Positions 1-10,305 are shown, numbered from the stretch's first letter. The stretch: 64,000 bases of DNA from Lunularia cruciata (GCA_948567375.1 OX419760.1:11780001-11844000), one strand, 5' to 3'. The notes: a model not told the origin generated them from the letters alone. A program made the numbers and translations.

Positions 1-2502
1 GCCAAGGAATATATGCAATAGCCTCCACCTTGGTCTATCAAGTCACCAAGGCCTCACTAAATCCACCAAGCTAGATAAGTGTGACCCAAATACTCAACTT
101 GCTCTTGGAAGAACTTGCACTTCCTATGTTGTAAGTTGAGTTCATGAGATCTCAATCTCCCAACCACTTCCAACAAATGTCTCTCATGCTCCTCTACAAG
201 ACTCTAGATTAAAATGTTAACAATATAGCACTAAGTAAAACCCAACTACTATAATCCTATTCATAACACTCTAGAATAGAAGTGTTTTTTAACCCAAATG
301 GTAAGAATTTCCATTGATACGATATATCATTGCCATGAGGATCAATAGCACATAAATGCTATCTTAGACTTATCCTCCTCTTTGATTGACAATTGATGAT
401 TTACTACTTAAAGATCTAAAGTACTAAAGACCTTTGCATACCTAATCATCTCATCAATACCTAATACACATCAACACCTAATCACATCAAAGATATCTTC
501 CATTGTAGACATAAGATACCAATCAACTCTAGCCTATAGTTTGATAGGATAATAATCTCCACACATATGCCAATCCATGTAATTGCCAATATGTGCTTGA
601 ATTATCTCAAGAGACATACGGCTTACAAGTGTTTGAGTGGTGATGCTTATCAAGTGAATCCTACATTGCTCATAATCCATGTCAGATAGTTTAGGTCCAT
701 AGCCTGACTTAACACCTAATGCCTAGATGCCTCTAACATGACAATAATACCAATATGGAAACTTGACCACTCTCTCTCTCTATCTCATTGCCATTATACT
801 CAACCAACAACTATAATTGTGAGTCCTAAACAAGTACAAGACCTTCCTTCAAATAAGCATAGGAGGCTAGGAAACTCATGAGTGTGGGAAAAGCAACTAT
901 TGGTTGTCCTACAAGGTTTTCCATTGCCATAGATGACCTATCAACCACTCTCATATTTAAGATTAACACCCAACATCCAAAACATTATTGATAATAAGGT
1001 GTGCTAGTTGTTGAATCATAATATAGGCACATTTTAAAACTTCTATAGGTAAGAATTTTGTCCATCAAAGATAAAGATGATGTGCAATGATATGTGTGAC
1101 AATATCAAAGATAAAGATCTATCTCTAGCCATACCCAACAACATTGTAGGGCTAATCCAAGTCTAGACTTGACATGTATTTGCCATCACCCATGTACAAG
1201 AGTCATCCATCAAAGTGATGTTCTCCAAAATGTATACTTGATAAACTACTTGAATGAACTTTGAGATGTTAAAGTATACATAACATCTCCCAAAACATAC
1301 TATAATAGGAATCTTGCAAACCTTATCCATGGGTAACACAAGTACCAATATGACTTTGAGATGGCCATCTAGAAATCACCAAATGAATAGTATCATATCT
1401 CTCTAGATCATATGTCCTCAACAAGGAAATGTTTGACATTAGGGTCTATTGGTAACCACTAATTGTTGACATTGGCAATAACTCAAGATACTTGTATGCC
1501 AAAATTTGCAACATGGTGCAAAGAGACTTGTCTAGCCGTCTCATCCTTGTCCATATACAAGTACCTCTAAACCCATATGCTTGCTTGCAATACTACAACT
1601 AATCTAATGCTTATCACACCAAATAAATCCAATAGGTGTAGTCTCCAAAGGTGAGAAGCTAACCAACTCTAAAGAATCATCATCAAACTAGCCCATTGAT
1701 GGTACAAGGGCTCCAGTCCAAGCCTATCCCACCAACCTATCTACATGATGTTTCAACTCCTCATTAAAACTCCACAATGAAACATAAAAAATGGATGGAA
1801 CAATTTCAATCATACTCCAAGTCCGAGTGACCTGCTTTGATATTGGAGTATTCTCCATGTGGGCATTTCTACTCTAATAACCCATCATGCCAAATAAATA
1901 AACCACTAAATTTTGATATTGATGCCATAGTCCTTGACTATAGTGAGCCAAGACTACCATTACTAAAGTGTACAGGTAGTGACATACACATCCCTTACTT
2001 GATTGCCAACTTGGCCTATATAAAGCTATCTCTTTCCAATGGTAAAAAATGAAACCCATGAGATATTACACTACTTTACCAACTAACACATCATATGACT
2101 CTACTACTATTGCAATGACATGGGCTCTCATTGAAAACCTATCAATTTGATGACCAATTTGAAGCTATAAAATAAGCTCTCCATATATGATGTACCAGGT
2201 GGAACCATCTCCTAAATATGTTTGGATTTTAAATGAACACCTCTCCACATTGATCTTCCATAGCCCAAGACCAAGAATTGTAGTTTACCTTAACATAAGG
2301 AGCTATGCACTAGAGTCTAATACCTCTATGGTATAAAGACCTTCCCTCAAGTTCCCACCAAACTAAAAATCACACTCTAATTGTCCAATAGTACAACTCT
2401 AGGTGTAAACCTAGCTTGCTTGAATGCAAGTCTAACAAGTAACTCCTCTTACCTAGCAACTAGTAGCTAAATGGATCCCATGCTCCTCAACTAAGGTAGA
2501 TC
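1..2502 (-). pseudogene. Ty3/gypsy element E(-), degenerate protease-reverse transcriptase part
   Basis: Minus-strand translation with frame changes and stops gives a Ty3-type reverse transcriptase near the left edge. I see a W-H-M-C-G-D-Y block (normally RVCVDY), T-M-E-D-I-F-D, and about positions 380-440 a VFSTLDLRxVNHQLxIKEEDxSKxAF-like block (usual form FSKLDLRSGYHQIRIKEED). Positions 27-205 read as EEHERHLLEVV...LRSHELNL...KCKFF...VEYLGH, the thumb region. Upstream of it (2502 to about 700) the reading is too decayed to place protease residues. Element A separates this piece from the E(-) gag at 10306-12397, with a 4-bp TSD. The element continues off the left edge. Family placement is sound; exact domain limits are not. 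Confidence 0.72.
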
Positions 2503-3181
2503 TGTGAGCCGGCCTGTCTCTCACTCAGGATGAACCTCTGATGGCTATTATGGTAGCGCACCATGGACTAAGAAGGCAAGGAACCCCAACTCCATCATAC
2601 TCCTCCAAGGCTAACACTCCAAGACTCAAGACATTGCTCACTAGAGAACTCAATGAGAGAGAGATAGTTGCAAATGAAAGGATGATGAGTACCTCCTCAC
2701 TCCTTGTTTATATACTTGTGAAATAGTTACGTACCAAAGTTACTAATTACCGTAGTAACTCAAGTTACTAGACTAAAAGTCAAGTAAAGTCAAAAAGTAG
2801 AAAGGAATATCCATTCACATGGGCATATTCCCCTTATCTTGACCCAACCACTAAAGCAAGGATTCCTTCACATGGGCTATCCTTGGACTAAAGAAGAATC
2901 CAAAACAAAAAGGCTTGCGGGCCCAAGAGTTCTCAACTCTTTCCCCAAAGCCAAACACCTAGGAATAATACCAAGTCAACACACTAAAATCCAAAATAGT
3001 GGTGCTCATCTTTTCTACTTCCTCTAAAGTAAGGTCCCATCTATCTTAGCTATGACTAACTTTAGCTAACCATGACTAATATAGAACCATCCTTTATCTC
3101 TATATAAATAATATCTCTTAAGTACTTGTAATACCAAGCTAAATATCACAATACCACACACATGCACAAATGGGTGTTACA
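2503..3181 (-). repeat. 3' LTR of element A
   Basis: 679 bp, read on the minus strand from TGTAACACCC to CCGGCTCACA. It matches the copy at 9627-10305 along its whole length. Related, diverged LTRs lie at 16699-17369, 56171-56862 and 63291-63979. A TATA-type box (GTATATAAAC on the minus strand) is at 2706-2715. Confidence 0.96.
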
Positions 3182-3192
3182 TTTACCCCCGG
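3182..3192 (-). other. Polypurine tract of element A
   Basis: Directly upstream of the 3' LTR on the coding (minus) strand the sequence is CCGGGGGTAAA, then TGTAAC. This is the expected place for the plus-strand primer. In copy B the same site reads CCGGCGGTAAA. Confidence 0.7.
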
Positions 3193-3229
3193 ACTAAGTT
3201 TTCACTTTGTCCTCAAAGTGAAGGTCTCT

Positions 3230-6200
3230 CTACCTTCTATGGTACATCTTCAACTTATCATGGTTAATCCTATCAAAGTGTCTTCCTCCCAACTCCTTGA
3301 GATCATAAGTGTAATTTCCCCACACCTTCTCTACTATGAAAGGTCCAAAGTACTTAGGCAAAAACTTCTTTTGTACTCTCTTGAATCGAATGGAATCAAA
3401 CAACATTACCCAATCACCTTCTTTGAAAGGCTCCAACTTCTTCTTGCCTTGCCTCTTGTCATAGCTCTCCTTTTGTTTCCTTTGGGCTTGCTCCACTCGA
3501 ACCATAGCAACTGCTCTTGCCTCTTCCAACTCCATGAGTTGATCCTTCCTTGACTTCCCTGCATCACTTCCTTGTGCTTTCTTCAATCTTCTATGAATGC
3601 TTTGGAAGGTAGGAAGATCAAAGTGAATAGGTAAGGTAGACTCAATACCATACACCAATTGGAATGGAGAATATCCAGTGGAAGTCTTCATGGTTGTCCT
3701 ATACTCCCACAAAACTGCATGAATCCTCTTGTCCCAATGATGTTTAGCCCCCTCCATTTCTGCATCTTTGGCCAACATCATGCACAAGGTCTGATTGGTT
3801 CTCTCTGCCAAGCCATTGGAATTTGGCTTATAGGATGTAGTTACTCTATGTGTGATAGAGAAATGTCGTAGCATGGCTGTAGTAATGCTTCCTGTAAACT
3901 CTCCTCCTCTATCAGAAACCAACTCCAAAGGGCATCCAAACCTAGTGATAATGCGTTCGTAAAGAAATCTACCCACTTCATCTTCATTCTTGTCCCTCAA
4001 TGGTCTAGCCTCAACCCACTTGGTAAGGTAATCAGTAACTACCACAATGTACCGATTGTTCCTTGGGGTTCTATTGAGAGGTCCTACAAAATCAATTCCC
4101 CACTTCTCAAAGGGTCCTAGCAATGGAATTGATCTAAGTGGTGGAGTGGATGTAGACTTTCTAGCAAAAGCTTGACAAATATGACAAGTTTTGCAATAAT
4201 CAAGACAATCCTTGAAAATCCCTCTCCAATGGTAACCTGCATCTAGAATCTTGAAAGCAGTCACCTTTCCTGCAAAGTGTCCTCCACATACTAAACCTTC
4301 ATGAAACTCCTTTATGAGTAGGATAGACTCTTCCTTACCCACTGCTCTTCGAAGTAGACCATCTGCTCCTTGGTGAAAAAGAATATCATCCACCATTGTG
4401 TAAGGTCTAGATCTTGCTGCAAGGGCCTTCCTCTCCCTAGCATGCATCCCTTCTGGATAGTTACCTCTTGTCACAAAATCCACAATCTCCTTGTACTCCA
4501 TTGGAACCTCTTGAGTGACTGAGATTGTCATGAGCTCCTCATCCGGGAAGGAATCATCTACTGGCTCATCTCCATCATGATCATAGGCTCTAGATAACAA
4601 ATCAGCATTTGCATGTTTCTTTCCTGGCCTATCCTCAATTGTGTAGTCATACTCAGACAAGAGAATCATCCACCTTGCTAGTCTCCCTTCAACATTAGGC
4701 TTGTTGAAGATGTACTTCAAAGCCTTGTGATCCGTGACAATTGTGGCTTTCCCTCCAATCAAGTAGTGTCTAAACTTCTTGAGACCAAAGATCACTGCCA
4801 ACCCTTCTCTCTCTGTGACAGAGTAGTTCTTCTCTGCTGAAACCATCTGCCTACTAGCATAAGCTATTGGATGATCATGCCCATCTTGGTCTAATTGACT
4901 AAGAGTGCATCCTATAGCTACATTAGAAGCATCAGTGTAGAGGATGAAAGGCTTACTCCAATCAGGTTTAGCAAGAATTGGAGCTACAACAAGGGATTGC
5001 TTGAGCTCCTCAAAAGCTTTGAGAGCCTCCTTGTCTTCCAAAATCACCATGTAATCTACACCCTTCTTCATGTAGATGGTCAATGCATAAGCCTTGTTGG
5101 AAAATGAGAAGATGAACCTCCTATAGTACCCAACCATTCCCAAGAATTGGCGTAACTTTGTCAAGCTTGAAGGGAATGGAAGGTCTGAGATTTTCCTCAC
5201 CTTCTCAGGATCAACTGCTATTCCATCCTTGGAGATGATGTGCCCCAAAAGTAGACCTTCTTCACATCCAAAAATGCACTTCTCTGGGTTGAGTGATGCA
5301 TTTGCCTCATCCAAGCATTGCAAGACTTTGATTAGGTGCTCAAAGTGCTCCTCCTTGCTCCCATAGACACAAAAGTCATCAATGAAATCTCTCACAAATT
5401 TCCCAATGAAAGGTTCAAATACCTTGTTCATGAACCATTGGAATGTGGCTGGAGCATTGCAAAGCCCAAAAGGCATGACCTTGAAAGCGTAAGTTCCCCA
5501 AGGTGTGGTGAATGTGGTGAGTTGTTGATGCTCTGGTGCAATCTTGATTTGGTTATATCCACTATAACCATCTCCAAAACTGTACCTCTCATGACCTGCA
5601 ACCTCCTCCAAGATCTCATCAATGAATGGCAATGGGTAGTAGTCCTTCTTGGTAACAGCATTGAGCTTCTTGTAATCCACACATACCCGAAGCTTGCCAT
5701 TCTTTTTCTTCACAATGACAATTGGAGACACCCATTCTGAATTCTCCACCTCAAAGATAAATCCAGCCTCCTTGAGCTTATCAATCTCCTCCTTCACAAC
5801 CAAAGATATTGGTGGGCTAATGCGACGTTGCTTTTGGCGGATTGGTCTTGCATGTGACTCCACCTCTATCTTGTGCTCCTCCAAGGTGACTTCCTTCAAA
5901 TCCTTGTAACTAAAAGCAAACACATGGATGAACTTGCGGAAAATCTCCTCAAATCTCACCTTCTCCTCCTTGGTAACATTTGGGCCATACTTGAGGGTAG
6001 ATAACCTTCTCTCTACCTCCTCAAGTGTCAATGGTGATTTATCTGGGTCCTTCAAAACCTCTGGCTTAGGTGCAAAATCCATAGCACACAAAGGATACAC
6101 ATCTGAATCAGATTCAGATTCATCCTCCTCCGTGGAAGTCTCCTCTTCCATGCTTGTGTCCACACCTGAAGCTCCTCCTTCAGAATCAGATTCCCAATAA

Positions 6201-8056
6201 TCAGAAGATGGGGTATCTGAATGTGAGGTGTTGGTGGTGTTAGTCACAGGAACAGTGACTCTATGGTTTGATGGCCCAATCCTTAAGTACCCTTTGTGCC
6301 ATCGATCAGTTGTGCGTGCTGCTCTCAACCATGGCCTCCCAAGAAGTAAGTCATAGCTTGAATCCTTCAAGACTTGGAAAGTCATGAGATTTTGAACTCC
6401 CATAACTGAAACTACCACCTTATCCATCACTCCTACTGGTCGAACTTGTTGCTTGTTTGCCATGCTCACCACAAATGTTGAAGCTCTTGAGGGTATCATA
6501 CCCAACTTCTTCATCAACCTTTCTGACATGGCATTCACTGCTGACCCTCCATCAACCAATGCATCCTTGATGTTGTGACCATTCACTCTCACATCAATCT
6601 TGGAGGCATATTCACAAGCTTCCCATGGTGCTGGCTTGGCATCCACCACCCCCATTGATATTGGAACTTTTGCCTTCTTCTTCTTCTTGCTCCTTGTAGA
6701 ACTCAAACCACCTCTAAGCTCCTTTCTCAAGGTAGGGTTCAAAGCAATTAATTGGCCCACTGTGATGTTAGCCTTGTGACTACCAACATCCTCCAACACA
6801 TTGTAGTTCCATTGTTGCTTGGAGATCAAGAAGTCCTCCATCCCCAACTTCTTCCTTGGAGTCTTTGTTGTTGATGGTGTTGAGGTGCGAGTGCTCCTAG
6901 TAGACATAGGAGTATCCTTGCTTGAAGTAAATCCTTGAGAAGAGTGAACATCCTCTACAAAACGAGCTCTCTTCTTCTCTTGTGCCAAAAGCTCCAAATT
7001 AGGACCCTTGGAGTTTGAGCACTCTCCCTTCTCATACTTGCTCTCAACCACATCTATGGATGCTATCCCCTTACCTTTGTTGGGATTAGGAGCCACTTGG
7101 GTTTCACTACCTCCCTCTTTCCCTCTATTGGCTCCCTCATAACCCCTTCCTCCATGGTAAGTGGAATTTGGGCAATTCCTTTGGATATGGCCTCTTCCCC
7201 CACAACCAAAACAATTTCTATCATTGAAATTGTTGGCTGGTTGGCCTCCTCTATATGGATGGTTTCCATAACTCCTAGGCCCTCTCCCTACATTCTGATC
7301 CACCTCTCTCTTCTCCCATAATTGCACCACATTGATCTTGAGATCCGCAAGTTGTTCTATGATGGTTTGGAGTGGATCTTTTGGTGGAGGTGCAAGAACT
7401 GGAGCAACTACTACTTGTGGTGCAACCCTTGTCACCAAAGTATCAGAAGTTCCACCATACTTGTAGCCTTGAGGAGGATGCACAACCTCCTTCACCACCA
7501 AATCACTTTCATCCCCTTCCAAACTCTCCTCCATACGAATTGCGATCTTGATAGCTTCAACCTTGGAAGAAGGTTTCTCATATCTCACCTTGCTTCTAAT
7601 TTGTGGTCTCAATCCTCCCACAAAATTCTTGGTGAGCATGGCCCCTATGCCAATCATTGTAGTCTCCACATCATCCCCACCCTTCCTCAACACTATGCGA
7701 AATCTGGACTCCAATTTTTCCACTCTTTCCACATAGACTCTCACTTTCTCTCCATCTCCTTGCTTGATAAATGTAACCTCACTCATCAATCTCTCATAAC
7801 TCTCATCAGGAAGAAAGTTCTCAATGAGTGCTGAAGTCAAAGTCTCCCAAGACTCCTCTTCCCCCTCTCTCCTCTCTCTCTTTTGGTATTCTGACTCATA
7901 CCATGTAAGTGCTGCATCCTCAAAGAAATCTGGTAATAATGAGGCCCACTCATTCTTCCTCCTCTCATTGTTTCCTATGCAAGCTCTCTTGAAGTCTCTC
8001 ACAAAGGCCTCCACATCTTCTCCATCCTTGCCAAAGAAAACCGGAAGTTTCCCCAT
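3230..8056 (-). CDS. Gag-pol polyprotein of element A (Ty3/gypsy)
   Basis: One open frame of 1608 codons. Domains in order: a retrotransposon gag region at about residues 10-150 (W-A-S-L-L-P-D-F-F-E-D-A-A-L-T-W-Y); a CCHC knuckle CFGCGGRGHIQRNC near 282-296; a retropepsin with active site VDGGS near 500; an acidic Ser/Glu/Asp spacer near 615-665; a reverse transcriptase with FIDDF near 892; RNase H with LYTDAS near 1040; an integrase with an H..H..CKTCHIC zinc site near 1260-1300. The integrase core has GIDFVG, SDRGGEF and LAERTN with exactly 35 residues between the second Asp and the Glu, then a KYFGPF (GPF/Y) motif close to the C-terminus. No chromodomain follows. No frameshift separates gag from pol, so both would be made as one precursor cut by the protease. 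The start ATG lies 236 nt after the stop of the upstream ORF. All catalytic motifs look intact, so the protein may be functional. Confidence 0.95.
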   Translation of the reverse strand: MGKLPVFFGKDGEDVEAFVRDFKRACIGNNERRKNEWASLLPDFFEDAALTWYESEYQKRERREGEEESWETLTSALIENFLPDESYERLMSEVTFIKQGDGEKVRVYVERVEKLESRFRIVLRKGGDDVETTMIGIGAMLTKNFVGGLRPQIRSKVRYEKPSSKVEAIKIAIRMEESLEGDESDLVVKEVVHPPQGYKYGGTSDTLVTRVAPQVVVAPVLAPPPKDPLQTIIEQLADLKINVVQLWEKREVDQNVGRGPRSYGNHPYRGGQPANNFNDRNCFGCGGRGHIQRNCPNSTYHGGRGYEGANRGKEGGSETQVAPNPNKGKGIASIDVVESKYEKGECSNSKGPNLELLAQEKKRARFVEDVHSSQGFTSSKDTPMSTRSTRTSTPSTTKTPRKKLGMEDFLISKQQWNYNVLEDVGSHKANITVGQLIALNPTLRKELRGGLSSTRSKKKKKAKVPISMGVVDAKPAPWEACEYASKIDVRVNGHNIKDALVDGGSAVNAMSERLMKKLGMIPSRASTFVVSMANKQQVRPVGVMDKVVVSVMGVQNLMTFQVLKDSSYDLLLGRPWLRAARTTDRWHKGYLRIGPSNHRVTVPVTNTTNTSHSDTPSSDYWESDSEGGASGVDTSMEEETSTEEDESESDSDVYPLCAMDFAPKPEVLKDPDKSPLTLEEVERRLSTLKYGPNVTKEEKVRFEEIFRKFIHVFAFSYKDLKEVTLEEHKIEVESHARPIRQKQRRISPPISLVVKEEIDKLKEAGFIFEVENSEWVSPIVIVKKKNGKLRVCVDYKKLNAVTKKDYYPLPFIDEILEEVAGHERYSFGDGYSGYNQIKIAPEHQQLTTFTTPWGTYAFKVMPFGLCNAPATFQWFMNKVFEPFIGKFVRDFIDDFCVYGSKEEHFEHLIKVLQCLDEANASLNPEKCIFGCEEGLLLGHIISKDGIAVDPEKVRKISDLPFPSSLTKLRQFLGMVGYYRRFIFSFSNKAYALTIYMKKGVDYMVILEDKEALKAFEELKQSLVVAPILAKPDWSKPFILYTDASNVAIGCTLSQLDQDGHDHPIAYASRQMVSAEKNYSVTEREGLAVIFGLKKFRHYLIGGKATIVTDHKALKYIFNKPNVEGRLARWMILLSEYDYTIEDRPGKKHANADLLSRAYDHDGDEPVDDSFPDEELMTISVTQEVPMEYKEIVDFVTRGNYPEGMHARERKALAARSRPYTMVDDILFHQGADGLLRRAVGKEESILLIKEFHEGLVCGGHFAGKVTAFKILDAGYHWRGIFKDCLDYCKTCHICQAFARKSTSTPPLRSIPLLGPFEKWGIDFVGPLNRTPRNNRYIVVVTDYLTKWVEARPLRDKNEDEVGRFLYERIITRFGCPLELVSDRGGEFTGSITTAMLRHFSITHRVTTSYKPNSNGLAERTNQTLCMMLAKDAEMEGAKHHWDKRIHAVLWEYRTTMKTSTGYSPFQLVYGIESTLPIHFDLPTFQSIHRRLKKAQGSDAGKSRKDQLMELEEARAVAMVRVEQAQRKQKESYDKRQGKKKLEPFKEGDWVMLFDSIRFKRVQKKFLPKYFGPFIVEKVWGNYTYDLKELGGRHFDRINHDKLKMYHRR

Positions 8057-8292
8057 CTTAACCCCTCACTATTTTTCTTTTCTCTCAATTTTTTTTTTCC
8101 TCTTTTCTTTTCTCTCACTCTATTACTAATAGAGTATATACATGACTAACACCATCTGAGAATAATCCACTCTAGGGAACACAAAAGGTTCAGGTTGCTC
8201 CAAGATTTCTATAGCAACATCAAATCCTAGAGTGCATATTAATCTAACTCTCATGGATAGTTTATCCATAAGTTGAAAGATTATCTCCATCA

Positions 8293-8766
8293 CTAATCTT
8301 GAGAACTAGCTGATGAAGGTGGTAGTATTTCTGTAGCTGTACTAAGACTCTCTCCAAGATCCTTCACCAAAGTTTCCAAAAGTGCTTTTACTCCACTACA
8401 CTCATGTCCTTTTGGAAGTCCTTCAACTCCACAAACCTCACACAACTCCTTGGTCTTAGATCTTCTCCCTCCCAATCTTGGTGAAGAAGGTCCAACATGC
8501 AAACCCAAGTCAAGTAAGCCTCTCCTTTCCCTCAATCTCTTGCTCTCAAAGGTCAATGGACATGAACTTGCCTTATGTCCCTTCTCTCCACATAGAAAGC
8601 ACTTAGACTCACTCTTTCCTCCAAGTGGTGTAGGTTTTTGGATCCTCTCAACACTCTCTTCAAATTCTATTGTAAACTCTCTTTTCCTCAAATCCACCCC
8701 TACAATCACCTCAAACCCTTGGGGAACCTTGCATAATCTCAATTTCCACTCTTGATGACTCTCCAT
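8293..8766 (-). CDS. Extra leader ORF of element A: small zinc-knuckle protein of unknown function
   Basis: 157 residues, starting MESHQEW. An open frame extends 8 codons further upstream only to a GTG, so I chose the ATG at 8764-8766. About residues 54-68 read CFLCGEKGHKASSC, a canonical CX2CX4HX4C knuckle like that of nucleocapsid proteins. Further on, CEVCGVEGLPKGHEC offers a second Cys/His cluster. The protein is rich in Lys, Arg and Glu. It lies between the 5' LTR and gag-pol in the same orientation, so it would be the first sizeable ORF on the genomic RNA. The diverged copy in element B (57717-58183) keeps its position and much of its sequence but has a stop in the knuckle and an indel. 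Plant Ogre/Tat elements also carry an ORF before gag, but I cannot show homology. Nucleic-acid binding is an inference from the knuckle. Confidence 0.75.
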   Translation of the reverse strand: MESHQEWKLRLCKVPQGFEVIVGVDLRKREFTIEFEESVERIQKPTPLGGKSESKCFLCGEKGHKASSCPLTFESKRLRERRGLLDLGLHVGPSSPRLGGRRSKTKELCEVCGVEGLPKGHECSGVKALLETLVKDLGESLSTATEILPPSSASSQD

Positions 8767-9414
8767 GTTCCCCAAGATGAATCTAAACACTCAAACATGC
8801 TTTTTGTTGATCTCAAACTTCTCATGCATGAGATCTCCACTCTGCAGAATTGACCCTTCCTCACAATGTCACTCAAATCTCCCAACTAATATGTCACAGT
8901 CCTCTGAAATTTTCCACACTTGATCACAACTCTAGGGCGTCCCTCCCTGCAAAATTTTAGATCTTTTCATCGAGCCATTTGGCCTAGACACCTTTCTATT
9001 CAGCACCCATATTTCAGATTTGGTCTGAAAACCACCCCCCTCACTTCAAAAACTCATAACACACTGCGCAAAAATGATCTCTCTCTAATTTTTGTGGCAC
9101 CAGGTAGGATCCAATGCACTGAATTTTCTTGGAAATTTTCAGGACAATTCACTAAAAATTGAAGAAATGGCAGACTCTGTACAATTTTCCAGAGAGCATG
9201 CAGTTGCGGGAGCACTTTACCCTATCAACTTTCAAAAATTCTAGCCCAGTGCGCATAGAAGCTCTCTCAATAATTTCAAGTGTGCTAATTGAAAGATAAC
9301 CCAAGCTATCATGTGTAGAAATCTCAAGTCCAGATCTCAAACTTGAGATTTTGCCCAAAATCACCTTAATCCCCAAAATCTGCAATCCACCTCACACAAT
9401 CTCTCCAATTCCTC

Positions 9415-9585
9415 TCATGTGTACAAGATGTACAAAATCACCTCAAAGACATCATAATGAACTACAGGGTATACAAATGGATCTTGGTTCTCTAACATAA
9501 GTTCAGCCCTCTCCTCTCCTAATGTTCTCTCCAAGTGAGCTCTCATAGCCTCCTTCTGCCTAATGTAGAATTGGACGCGGAACAT
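9415..9585 (-). CDS. Possible 56-residue leader peptide ORF of element A
   Basis: Starts MFRVQF just after the primer site, ends at a stop in the leader, and has no recognisable domain. It is listed because the same frame stays open at full length in the old copy B (56904-57074) with only two residue changes (H to C, P to L), while B's gag-pol is riddled with stops. That may be chance in a short frame. It could also be an upstream ORF that regulates translation of the later ORFs. Confidence 0.3.
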   Translation of the reverse strand: MFRVQFYIRQKEAMRAHLERTLGEERAELMLENQDPFVYPVVHYDVFEVILYILYT

Positions 9586-9605
9586 TATCTTGCCTTCTAG
9601 AGAGG

Positions 9606-9622
9606 TCCCGGCAACGGAACCA
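9606..9622 (-). other. Primer-binding site of element A
   Basis: After the 5' LTR end (...GGCTCACA) and a TTTT spacer, the minus strand reads TGGTTCCGTTGCCGGGA, which would pair with a tRNA ending TCCCGGCAACGGAACCA. It is not the usual initiator-Met site (TGGTATCAGAGC). It resembles the TGGCGCCGTTGCCGGGGA site of Athila/Tat elements except in the acceptor end. Confidence 0.75.
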
Positions 9623-9626
9623 AAAA

Positions 9627-10305
9627 TGTGAGCCGGCCTGTCTCTCACTCAGGATGAACCTCTGATGGCTATTATGGTAGCGCACCATGGACTAAGAAGG
9701 CAAGGAACCCCAACTCCATCATACTCCTCCAAGGCTAACACTCCAAGACTCAAGACATTGCTCACTAGAGAACTCAATGAGAGAGAGATAGTTGCAAATG
9801 AAAGGATGATGAGTACCTCCTCACTCCTTGTTTATATACTTGTGAAATAGTTACGTACCAAAGTTACTAATTACCGTAGTAACTCAAGTTACTAGACTAA
9901 AAGTCAAGTAAAGTCAAAAAGTAGAAAGGAATATCCATTCACATGGGCATATTCCCCTTATCTTGACCCAACCACTAAAGCAAGGATTCCTTCACATGGG
10001 CTATCCTTGGACTAAAGAAGAATCCAAAACAAAAAGGCTTGCGGGCCCAAGAGTTCTCAACTCTTTCCCCAAAGCCAAACACCTAGGAATAATACCAAGT
10101 CAACACACTAAAATCCAAAATAGTGGTGCTCATCTTTTCTACTTCCTCTAAAGTAAGGTCCCATCTATCTTAGCTATGACTAACTTTAGCTAACCATGAC
10201 TAATATAGAACCATCCTTTATCTCTATATAAATAATATCTCTTAAGTACTTGTAATACCAAGCTAAATATCACAATACCACACACATGCACAAATGGGTG
10301 TTACA
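9627..10305 (-). repeat. 5' LTR of element A
   Basis: 679 bp, same sequence as 2503-3181. On the minus strand it starts TGTAACACCC after the target GATC and ends GGCTCACA next to the primer site. Confidence 0.96.
9830..9839 (-). promoter_or_regulatory. TATA-type box in the 5' LTR of element A
   Basis: GTATATAAAC on the minus strand, about 470 nt into the LTR. This would give a long U3 and an R-U5 of roughly 180 nt. A second AT-rich box (TTATTTATATAGAG) lies only about 75 nt into the LTR and is a weaker candidate. Confidence 0.45.

Larger units (their letters stand above)
2503..10305 (-). mobile_element. Element A: intact Ty3/gypsy LTR retrotransposon (non-chromovirus)
   Basis: A 7803-bp element on the minus strand. 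It has two 679-bp LTRs with TG..CA ends in which I found no difference by eye, a primer-binding site, a polypurine tract, one uninterrupted gag-pol ORF and an additional upstream zinc-knuckle ORF. GATC flanks both ends (2499-2502 and 10306-10309), a 4-bp TSD. There is no chromodomain after the integrase, and the reverse transcriptase reads FIDDF. Together with a primer site shaped like the TGGCGCCGTTGCCGGGGA site of Athila/Tat elements, this points to the non-chromoviral plant Ty3 branch (inference). Identical LTRs mean a recent insertion. It interrupts the older element E(-). Confidence 0.95.

Noticed and set aside
3230-8056. Plus-strand ORFs of 60-170 codons across element A (for example 5336-5740 and 7322-7834)
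   Set aside because: They are antisense shadows of the gag-pol frame with no domains of their own.
9415-9648. 77-codon reading starting in the LTR and running through the primer site
   Set aside because: Its first codon is GTG, not ATG. Only the ATG at 9585 is a plausible start, listed separately with low confidence.
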